From the NCBI GenBank assembly GCA_022791475.1, contig JAAVZD010000028.1, positions 1-7,289 on the forward strand: a DNA stretch of 7,289 nucleotides, given 5' to 3'. The DNA comes from Clostridia bacterium. GTDB lineage: Bacteria; Bacillota_A; Clostridia; TANB77; CAG-508. The notes beneath the pieces are model-generated. The model searched no databases. It worked only from the letters and a program-made list of their open reading frames with translations, and was not told where the DNA came from. A program made the position numbers and the translations under genes. Positions 1 through 5,417 of the stretch are shown here, piece by piece (position 1 is the first letter of the stretch; the number at the start of each line of letters is the position of its first letter).

Positions 1-67
1 AATCTAAAACAACTTTTTCTCTAAAGTCATTATCATATTCCATAAATTTTTGACCTTTTTTTGCCAT
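1..67 (-). CDS. IS3-family transposase OrfA, N-terminal fragment (cut by window edge)
   Basis: Only the first 22 codons are visible. The start ATG is at 67-65 on the minus strand, preceded by GGAGGTG with a 7-base gap. The protein begins MAKKGQKF and continues with an acidic/aromatic stretch and DFREKVV, as in the helix-turn-helix OrfA of IS3/IS150 elements (typically MAKKGQ.., then (D/E)F(K/R)..VV). OrfA binds the element ends, and the OrfAB fusion made by -1 frameshifting is the DDE transposase. The position just inside a matching terminal repeat supports the call. The gene continues beyond base 1, so its integrity cannot be judged. Confidence 0.7.
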   Translation of the reverse strand, partial: MAKKGQKFMEYDNDFREKVVLD

Positions 68-139
68 AAAAAATACACCTCCATTTAGTATTTTAACATA
101 GGTTCTTTTTTCTATGTCTACTAAATGGGGTGCATTTCA
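1..139 (-). mobile_element. IS3-family (IS150-group) insertion sequence, left portion only
   Basis: Read on the minus strand from base 139, the sequence begins TGAAATGCACCCC and continues ATTTAGTAGACATAG. This resembles the terminal inverted repeat of the IS150 group of IS3 elements (TG terminus, TGCACCC core, then a GAC box). A start codon with a good ribosome binding site for an OrfA-like protein lies 72 bases inside this end, which is the expected layout. A weak outward-reading promoter may lie between, with TAGACA (115-120) and TAAAAT (90-95) on the minus strand, but the 19-base spacer is long. The other end and any target duplication lie beyond the left edge, so it is unknown whether the element is intact. 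Confidence 0.75.
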
Positions 140-191
140 ACATGCAAACTGTTCTTTTTTTGCACTATTTTTCATATCTTTATAGTAGTAG

Positions 192-284
192 CATTGGGGA
201 CGGTTCATAATCGGAAACAAGATAGAGAAGAATTATAAGGCGTAGATAAAAATAATCTGGCTAGATTAGGAACTGTCTCCAATG
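192..284. repeat. Long imperfect hairpin, possible MITE/REP-like element
   Basis: The arm at 192-206 (CATTGGGGACGGTTC) pairs with 270-284 (GAACTGTCTCCAATG) over 15 positions. Thirteen are Watson-Crick pairs and two are G-T mismatches that become G-U pairs in plus-strand RNA. Inside the 63-base interval are smaller inverted repeats: ATAAT/ATTAT (207-211/232-236) and TAATCT/AGATTA around GGCT (253-258/263-268), giving a branched fold. A GGGGACGGTTC-type arm recalls the ends of small palindromic elements found in many Clostridia, often linked to IS200-like transposases; this link is from memory. No protein is encoded here. The rest of 140-372 shows no clear gene or promoter; TTGCAC (160-165) and TATAGT (181-186) are separated by only 15 bases. 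Confidence 0.55.
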
Positions 285-372
285 TGGAAACCAAAAACAG
301 AAATTTAAAATAAGCCACCTTCTGCAACTCGCGCTTCGAAAAAATTACCTGAATAGAAAGGATTGAAAAAAT

Positions 373-2571
373 TTGAAAAATACTAGAAAAAATATAATTA
401 ACAATTTAAAAAATAAAAAAGAAAAAGAAAATATAAAAAAGACTCAAAGGCAAATTGTAAAAAACAAATTAAAAAAACAAATAGATAAACAAAATAATAA
501 TAAAGAAATAGATAAATTAAAAAAGAAAAAACAAGTTGATTTTGGAAAAATAAATAAAAAGCACTCTAAAAATTCAGAAATTACAGGTAATATAACAAGA
601 AAGAAAAAAGTTATATGGGAACTAATAGTAGCCATGTTTTTATTTACATTTTTAGCAGGAAGGTTAGCATATATACAATTTATTGAAGGCAAAGAGTTAC
701 AATCTATGGCATATATGCAGCAAACTTTAGATAGAAAAATAAACCCCAAAAGAGGAACTATTTATGATAGTACGGGTAAAAACATTTTAGCAGTTAGTTC
801 AACAGTTGAAACAATAACGGTTAATCCAGTAAATATACCAAAAGAAAATAAAGAAAAAGTTGCTGAAGCACTTACCAGAATATTTAATTTAGATTATGAA
901 ACTGTTCTAAAAAGAGTAACTAAAAGAAGCTCAATAGAAACAATAGTAAAAAAGGTAGATAAAGAAAAAGCAGATGAGCTTAGAGTTTGGATGAAAGATA
1001 ATAATATAACTAGTGGAATTAATATAGATGAAGATACAAAAAGATATTACCCATACAACAATTTAGCATCACAGATTATAGGTTTTTGTGGAAGTGATAA
1101 TCAGGGATTAGATGGAATAGAGGCCTGGTATGATAAAGAACTTAAAGGAAGCAAACGGAAAAATAACAAAAGTAACAGATGCAAAAGGCGGAGAAATAGA
1201 AAATTCTGCAGAAAACTATGTACCAGCAATTGACGGAAATGATTTAATACTTACAATTGATAGCACAATTCAAGGAATAGCAGAAAAATATTTAAAAGAA
1301 GCTTGCATAGATAATAAATGCACAGACGGCGGAAATATAATAATTATGAACCCACAAAATGGAGATATTCTAGCCTTAGCCCGGTTACCCAAACTATAAC
1401 TTAAATGAGCCATATTCACCAAATACTGATGAACTAAAAGCGAATTGGGATACTTTAAGTCAAAGTGATAAAACTAAAAATATGCAAGCAATGTGGAGAA
1501 ATAAAGCAATTTCAGACACATATGAACCTGGTTCAACATTTAAGTTAGTAACAGCATCAGCCTCATTAGAAGAAAAAATTGCAGAAGTAGATAAAGAAGG
1601 AGAATTTTGTTGTACTGGTTCAATTGAAGTTGCAGGAACACGTATGAAATGTTGGAGATATTATAGACCTCATGGTTCAGAAAGTTTAAGGCAAGCCTTG
1701 ATGAATTCATGTAACCCAGTATTTATAGGCCTAGGGCAAAAGTTAGGTGTACACAAATATTATGAATATTTAGAAAAATTTGGTTTTTTAAGAAGAACAG
1801 GAGTAGACCTTCCAGGTGAAGCAGGCTCAATATTTTTAAAAGAAGAAAAAGTAGGACCAGTAGAACTTCGGAACAATAGCATTTGGTCAAAGGTTTGAGG
1901 TAACGCCAATACAAATGATTACAATGGTATCTACCATTGCAAATGGAGGAACATATATACAGCCAAGAGTAGTAAAGGGAACTATAGATAGTCAAACAGG
2001 AGAGAAAAAAGAAGTAGAAGTAATAAAAAAGGATAGAGTAATTTCAGAAGAAACAGCAAAAAATGTACTTAGCATGATGGAAAGTGTTGTAGCAGAAGGA
2101 ACAGGAAAGAACTCACAAGTAAAAGGTTATAGAATAGGAGGAAAAACAGGAACCTCAGAAGATGGAGTAAACACAGGAAAATACGTAACCTCTTTTATAG
2201 GAGTAGCACCAATATCAAACCCAACAGTAGCAGTACTAATAACACTATATAATCCAACAGGAGAAGGAGGCCACCAAGGAGGAGGTGTAGCAGCACCAAT
2301 AGGCTCACAAATATTTGGAGAAGTACTTCCATATTTAGAACTAGTAAAAGATAACGAACTAGAAGAAGAAATGAAAAGAGAAGTAGAAGTACCAAACATA
2401 GAAGGAAAAACACTAAAAGAAGCAGAAAAGATATTAAAGGAAAATAACTTAAAATTAATAATATCAAATGAACAAGAAGGAATAGATAAAGAAAATACAA
2501 CTGTAAAAATACAAACTCCAAAAGCAAGTATAAAAGTAAAAGAGGAAAGTAATGTATATATAGATTGGTAA
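373..2571 (+). CDS. spoVD: Class B penicillin-binding protein transpeptidase (SpoVD/FtsI type), interrupted by three +1 frameshifts
   Basis: This enzyme makes peptide cross-links in septal or spore-cortex peptidoglycan on the outer face of the membrane. It starts at TTG 373; AGAAAGGA lies 10 bases upstream, a stop lies just upstream in frame, and the first in-frame ATG falls inside the membrane segment. Joining frames 1, 2, 3 and 1 at 1156, 1382 and 1869 gives 731 residues. Order: lysine/asparagine-rich cytoplasmic tail (1-79), transmembrane helix (80-101), dimerisation domain with RGTIYD (127-132), transpeptidase with S387-TFK390, S445-C-N447 and K590-T-G592, and one PASTA domain (about 671-731). 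The single PASTA and nearby spo0A favour SpoVD over the division PBP, but FtsI/PBP2 is possible. Each break is one extra base before a GGN codon, always at an in-frame CGG. Without shifting, translation would end at 1231-1233 after 286 residues, before the catalytic domain. Family assignment is firm; expression as one protein is unproven. Confidence 0.85.
1153..1159 (+). other. Frameshift site 1: AAA CGG A
   Basis: Frame 1 reads GGA AGC AAA then CGG at 1156-1158. Downstream similarity continues only in frame 2, which starts GGA AAA ATA ACA (GKIT) at 1157. Skipping C1156 gives K261-G262 and a continuous KGSKGKITK, matching the conserved pattern in class B PBPs where a glycine precedes K-I. Frame 1 runs into a stop at 1231-1233. 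The alternative repair of removing one A gives N instead of K and the same frame. Confidence 0.7.
1379..1385 (+). other. Frameshift site 2: GCC CGG T
   Basis: Frame 2 reads ...TTA GCC then CGG at 1382-1384 and stops at 1397-1399. The continuation YPNYNLNEPYSPN, typical of class B PBPs after the GDILALA strand, is in frame 3 from GGT at 1383. Skipping one C gives A336-G337-Y-P. Removing a G or T instead would give Arg here, so glycine is less certain at this site than at the first. The region 1383-1481 lies before the next in-frame ATG but reads cleanly in frame 3. Confidence 0.7.
1866..1872 (+). other. Frameshift site 3: CTT CGG A
   Basis: Frame 3 reads GTA GAA CTT then CGG at 1869-1871 and stops at 1896-1898. 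Frame 1 from GGA at 1870 continues GTIAFGQRFEVTPIQM, the conserved segment between the SxN and KTG motifs. Skipping C1869 gives L498-G499-T-I-A-F-G-Q. Together with the first two shifts this returns the gene to its starting frame. Confidence 0.7.
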
Positions 2572-2641
2572 TATTAAATCTATAGATAAAATATTGATAA
2601 CCTTTCAAATTTATGATATAAAAAGTAAAAGAGAGGTAGAT

Positions 2642-3274
2642 ATGTTAAAAACGATAAAAGAAAATGTGAGTGAAGAAATAGTAGAGAAAAAATCTAAATT
2701 TATTGCAGATTTAATATATGTTCAAAGTGTTGAAGAAGCGGAAGGACATATAAATAGAATAAAGAAAAAGTATTTTGATGCAAAACATCATTGCTTTGCA
2801 TATAGCATAATGACAAATGAAGGAATTGTAAATAGAGCATCAGATGATGGTGAGCCAAGTGGAACAGCAGGAATGCCAATGTTAAATATAATAAACAAAA
2901 ATGAACTTATAAATGTACTAGTAGTAGTAACTAGGTATTTTGGAGGAATACTATTAGGTACAGGAGGTTTAGTAAGGGCATATTCAGATGCTACTCTAAA
3001 AGCAATAAATAATGCAAAATTAGTAATAGAAGAAAGAGGTTATGAAATAGAAATACAGGTTAATTATAATGATTTTGAAAAATTAAACTATTATTGTAAA
3101 AAGAATAATATAAGTATAATTAACTCAGAATATGGCGAAAAAGTAATATCTAATTTAGAGTTAAGTAATGAAGAAAAAGAAAAATTATTTAATAATATAG
3201 AGGAATTAAGTTTTAAAATAGAAAAATATAAAATAATAAAACAGAAAAATATAAGAAAGAATTTACAAAAATAA
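2642..3274 (+). CDS. yigZ: YigZ/IMPACT-family protein (UPF0029 plus DUF1949)
   Basis: The 210-residue product matches the YigZ/YvyE/IMPACT family, which has no settled biochemical role in bacteria; the eukaryotic relative IMPACT regulates the kinase GCN2. The N-terminal domain carries KSKF (17-20), HH (49-50), the signature SDDGEPSGTAG (67-77), VVVTRYFGG (94-102) and LGTGGLVRAY (105-114). The C-terminal part (about 135-200) fits the small alpha/beta DUF1949 domain and ends in a lysine-rich tail. The ATG at 2642 is chosen because GAGAGG lies 6-11 bases upstream; an in-frame ATA/ATT-rich extension back to 2594 has no ribosome binding site. The gene begins 70 bases after the PBP stop with no terminator between, so co-transcription is plausible. 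Length is normal for the family. Confidence 0.88.
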   Translation: MLKTIKENVSEEIVEKKSKFIADLIYVQSVEEAEGHINRIKKKYFDAKHHCFAYSIMTNEGIVNRASDDGEPSGTAGMPMLNIINKNELINVLVVVTRYFGGILLGTGGLVRAYSDATLKAINNAKLVIEERGYEIEIQVNYNDFEKLNYYCKKNNISIINSEYGEKVISNLELSNEEKEKLFNNIEELSFKIEKYKIIKQKNIRKNLQK

Positions 3275-3340
3275 AATATATTACCTACTTCGCGCTAATT
3301 TGTTGCAAAATGATGGAAAATAACAACTAAAAATAAAACA

Positions 3341-3379
3341 TTTGGAAATATATGGTAAAAAATTGAAAAAATTTCCAAA
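3341..3379. promoter_or_regulatory. 9-bp inverted repeat upstream of the spo0A promoter
   Basis: TTTGGAAAT (3341-3349) and ATTTCCAAA (3371-3379) are perfect inverted copies 21 bases apart, ending just before the -35 box at 3386. A third copy, TTTGGAAA, occurs at 3441-3448 next to the ribosome binding site. They could be binding sites for a dimeric regulator or a weak terminator for the yigZ transcript. No T-run follows the hairpin, so a terminator is less likely. No canonical 0A box (TGNCGAA) is visible. Confidence 0.35.
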
Positions 3380-3385
3380 AAGGTA

Positions 3386-3414
3386 TTGCAAAAATTTTGT
3401 ATTAATAATATAAT
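3386..3414 (+). promoter_or_regulatory. Sigma-A-type promoter of spo0A
   Basis: TTGCAA (3386-3391) and a perfect TATAAT (3409-3414) are separated by 17 bases, close to the vegetative sigma consensus. The implied start near 3421 gives a leader of roughly 45 bases. A short inverted repeat TGTAA/TTACA (3421-3425/3433-3437) lies at its beginning. In bacilli spo0A also has a sigma-H promoter; no convincing one is seen here. Confidence 0.75.
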
Positions 3415-3464
3415 CTCATTTGTAAGGGAAATTTACAATATTTGGAAACGAAGGAGGAAAAAAA

Positions 3465-4280
3465 GTGGGCAAAATAAAAGTAGTAATTGCAGATGACAAT
3501 ATTGACTTTGTAAACACATTAACAGGGTATTTACAAAAAGAAGAAGATATAGAGGTGGTAGGAATAGCCAGAGATGGCGAAGAAGCTTGTGATTTAATAA
3601 AAATAAATGAGCCAGATATAGCAATATTAGATGTAATAATGCCACATTTAGATGGTTTAGGTGTTTTAGAAAGGTTACAAACAATGAACATATCTAAAAT
3701 GCCAATGTGTATAATGCTTTCAGCAGTAGGTCAAGACAAAATAACACAAAAAGCAATAAACTTAGGTGCAGAATATTATATTGTGAAGCCATTTGACATT
3801 AATTTACTAATAAAAAGAATGAAAGAACTTAAGTTTTATGAGCCAGGAACAGTTAGAGGAGGATTTGCAACAAGAGAAATAAAGCCATCATATATAGAAT
3901 TAGCTCCAGAAAGCAAGAAAAACGAAGAAAATTTAGAAGCATTAGTTACTAATGTAATACATGAAGTAGGAGTACCTGCACATATAAAAGGATATCAATA
4001 CTTAAGAGAAGCTATAATGATGGTAGTAAACGATATAGATGTTATAAACCAAATAACAAAGCAATTATATCCAGATATAGCACAAAAATATGCAACAACA
4101 CCATCAAGAGTAGAAAGAGCAATTCGCCACGCAATAGAAGTAGCATGGGGAAGAGGCCAAACAGACACAATGGAAAACATATTCGGATACACAGTATCAG
4201 CCGCAAAAGGAAAGCCAACAAACAGCGAATTTATAGCAATGATAGCAGATAAATTAAGATTAGAATTAAAAACAGCATAG
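3465..4280 (+). CDS. spo0A: Stage 0 sporulation protein A, master response regulator
   Basis: Spo0A is the phosphorylation-activated transcription factor that commits cells to sporulation. The 271-residue length is normal. The receiver domain (about 1-122) has the acidic pair D10-D11, phosphoacceptor D56 in ILDVIMP, S86 and K108 in VKPF. A linker of about 30 residues follows. The Spo0A-specific DNA-binding domain (about 155-271) carries [12 protein letters not shown] (166-177), the recognition helix region [15 protein letters not shown] (214-228) and the C-terminal [15 protein letters not shown]. Translation starts at GTG 3465, preceded by a perfect AAGGAGG with a 7-base gap. It has its own promoter and terminator, so it is probably monocistronic. 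The usual upstream neighbour in many Firmicutes, spoIVB, is absent; yigZ occupies that place. Confidence 0.97.
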   Translation: MGKIKVVIADDNIDFVNTLTGYLQKEEDIEVVGIARDGEEACDLIKINEPDIAILDVIMPHLDGLGVLERLQTMNISKMPMCIMLSAVGQDKITQKAINLGAEYYIVKPFDINLLIKRMKELKFYEPGTVRGGFATREIKPSYIELAPESKKNEENLEALVTNVIHEVGVPAHIKGYQYLREAIMMVVNDIDVINQITKQLYPDIAQKYATTPSRVERAIRHAIEVAWGRGQTDTMENIFGYTVSAAKGKPTNSEFIAMIADKLRLELKTA

Positions 4281-4284
4281 AAAT

Positions 4285-4312
4285 AGAAACACCTTATGGT
4301 GTTTCTTATATT
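4285..4312 (+). terminator. Rho-independent terminator of spo0A
   Basis: Five bases after the spo0A stop, AGAAACACC (4285-4293) pairs perfectly with GGTGTTTCT (4298-4306) around a TTAT loop. A T-rich tail (TATATTTT) follows. The 9-bp stem is a standard intrinsic terminator for the upstream gene. Confidence 0.8.
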
Positions 4313-4350
4313 TTAGAAAAGTATTATGATTTAAGTTAAGATGTAGGGGC

Positions 4351-4420
4351 TTAATCGGTTAGGAATACCTAAAAGCATTTACCGAATTACGCTCCTTCAC
4401 ACAAGGGCTACATTATTCGG
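4351..4420. repeat. Structured intergenic patch with nested inverted repeats
   Basis: This non-coding patch is richer in G and C than its surroundings and holds several nested inverted repeats. TTAGG/CCTAA (4359-4363/4368-4372) has an AATA loop. TCGGT/ACCGA (4355-4359/4381-4385) partly competes with it. CCGAAT/ATTCGG (4382-4387/4415-4420) encloses TCCTT/AAGGG (4393-4397/4403-4407), which has one G-T pair and a CACAC loop. It lies between the spo0A terminator and the 3' end of mscL. It could be a degraded small mobile element, a dispersed intergenic repeat, or a terminator region for mscL. I do not recognise a known RNA family. Confidence 0.4.
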
Positions 4421-4438
4421 CGACCCAATATCACAAAA

Positions 4439-4918
4439 TTAATTCTTTATTTCTTCTAAATCAGAAGTACAATGAGGACACTTTCTTGCTTTATAGTTTA
4501 TTTCTGAAAAACAGAAAGGACATACTTTTGTTGTAGGCTCTTCTACTTTTTCCTCTTGTGTACTTTCCTCTTTTTTATTTTTCTTTGAACGTTTACTATT
4601 TTTAGTAATTTTTTCTAAATTTTCTTTTGTTTTATTATTCAATTTATTAAATGTACGTATAGCTATAAATATTGAAAATGCAATAATTAAAAAATCAACA
4701 ATTGTAGTAATAAATGAACCATATTTAATTGAAGAATTTCCAATCGTTAAAACTAATTCTGAAAAATCTACTTTCCCAGTAAAAATTGCAATAGCTGGCA
4801 TAATAATATCATTAACTAAAGAAGTAACTATTTTCTGAAAAGCACCACCAATAATAACACCGATAGCCATATCCATAATATTTCCTTTTGTAGCAAATTC
4901 TTTAAATTCCTTTAACAT
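4439..4918 (-). CDS. mscL: Large-conductance mechanosensitive channel with C-terminal zinc ribbon
   Basis: MscL forms a homopentameric pore in the cytoplasmic membrane that opens under high tension to release solutes during osmotic downshock. The 159-residue protein opens with the amphipathic helix [15 protein letters not shown]1 (about 14-45) holds the conserved [13 protein letters not shown] and LVNDIIMP. The periplasmic loop (about 46-65) is short, TM2 is at 66-92, and a charged lysine-rich cytoplasmic helix follows. The last 30 residues add C133-PF-C136 and C147-PH-C150, a four-cysteine zinc-ribbon pattern absent from E. coli MscL (136 residues). I recall similar tails on some Firmicute homologs. 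The ATG at 4918 is chosen over an in-frame GTG at 4927, because that GTG lies within the AAAGGTGG ribosome binding site. It has its own promoter at 4954-4982. Confidence 0.95.
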   Translation of the reverse strand: MLKEFKEFATKGNIMDMAIGVIIGGAFQKIVTSLVNDIIMPAIAIFTGKVDFSELVLTIGNSSIKYGSFITTIVDFLIIAFSIFIAIRTFNKLNNKTKENLEKITKNSKRSKKNKKEESTQEEKVEEPTTKVCPFCFSEINYKARKCPHCTSDLEEIKN

Positions 4919-4953
4919 ATTAACCACCTTTCATATATAAAAAATCTAAACTT

Positions 4954-4982
4954 ATAATATGCTAAAAGTCGGAATTTGTCAA
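4954..4982 (-). promoter_or_regulatory. Sigma-A-type promoter of mscL
   Basis: On the minus strand TTGACA (4982-4977) is a perfect -35 box, followed after 17 bases by TATTAT (4959-4954). The implied start, near 4947, is about 30 bases ahead of the mscL ATG. A vegetative promoter suggests constitutive expression. Confidence 0.8.
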
Positions 4983-5153
4983 TTTTTAATATTTAAAATT
5001 AAATGTAAGTAAAAAATAAGTAATTTAATAAAAAAAGTAATATAACTGATAAATAATGTAAAATTATAAAATAATTTTGTATACGATTTATTTCATAAAT
5101 TTGAATATATTGGAATATATATTTAATAAGAATAAATTTTAGGGGGATTTTTT

Positions 5154-5354
5154 ATGGAATACACAAAAGATATTATTTTAAATGTACAATATGGAAAAAA
5201 GATTAATTTAAAAGAAAGGAAAGCAATAATAAAACTAATAAACATATATAAGAATAATAAATTTATCATAAATATTTTATTTTTAACAATAGCACTAATA
5301 GCTATTGACTTATATATGGTATCAAATTTTATAAATTTATTAATAAGATTATAA
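5154..5354 (+). CDS. Small single-pass membrane protein of unknown function
   Basis: This 66-residue protein has a good ribosome binding site (AGGGGGA, 6 bases before ATG 5154) and ends directly in a strong terminator, which supports it as a real gene. Residues 1-36 are polar and basic (MEYTKDIILNVQYGKK, then a lysine-rich helix). Residues 38-58 form one hydrophobic membrane helix, followed by a short tail ending NLLIRL. The lysines before the helix predict a cytoplasmic N terminus. There is no cleavable signal, catalytic motif or cysteine. A possible promoter is TTGAAT (5101-5106) with TAATAA (5124-5129) and a 17-base spacer; this is weak, and it would leave a very short leader. It is transcribed away from mscL and towards the aminopeptidase gene. 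I cannot assign a function. Confidence 0.7.
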   Translation: MEYTKDIILNVQYGKKINLKERKAIIKLINIYKNNKFIINILFLTIALIAIDLYMVSNFINLLIRL

Positions 5355-5409
5355 AAATAATATAAAAAGATGGAAAATTTAGTACTTTTCCATCTTTTTA
5401 TATTATTTT
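5354..5409. terminator. Bidirectional terminator with perfect 24-bp stem
   Basis: Bases 5354-5377 pair without mismatch with 5386-5409 around an 8-base loop (TTTAGTAC). The core GATGG/CCATC is flanked by A-runs on the left and T-runs on the right, so it gives a stem plus U-tract in both directions. It lies between the stop of the 66-codon gene, which overlaps its first base, and the stop of the convergent aminopeptidase gene at 5418. Confidence 0.9.
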
Positions 5410-5417
5410 AAAGTTTT

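Noticed and set aside
363..386. TTG at 363 as start of the PBP
   Set aside because: It is in another frame and stops after seven codons; the TTG at 373 leads into the real protein.
1153..1872. A genome-wide reassignment of CGG, or CGGA always read as glycine
   Set aside because: Two in-frame CGG codons followed by A in the aminopeptidase gene are read as Arg with no change of frame.
373..2571. Ordinary decayed pseudogene
   Set aside because: All catalytic motifs, the anchor and the PASTA domain remain, there are no in-frame stops once the three shifts are allowed, and the shifts share one motif. It cannot be fully excluded from sequence alone.
2127..2608. Open frames antisense to the 3' end of the PBP gene
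   Set aside because: They consist of repetitive Leu/Val/Ser/Pro and are antisense to conserved transpeptidase and PASTA sequence.
2594..2641. Longer N terminus for the YigZ protein
   Set aside because: There is no ribosome binding site for it and the family's N terminus matches the ATG at 2642, which has GAGAGG upstream.
4919..4927. GTG start for mscL three codons upstream
   Set aside because: That GTG is part of the AAAGGTGG ribosome binding site; the ATG at 4918 gives the typical MLKEFKEF start.
5079..5101. Sporulation sigma (E or F/G) promoter before the 66-codon gene
   Set aside because: GTATA and CATAAATT are present but the spacing does not fit the consensus for these sigma factors.
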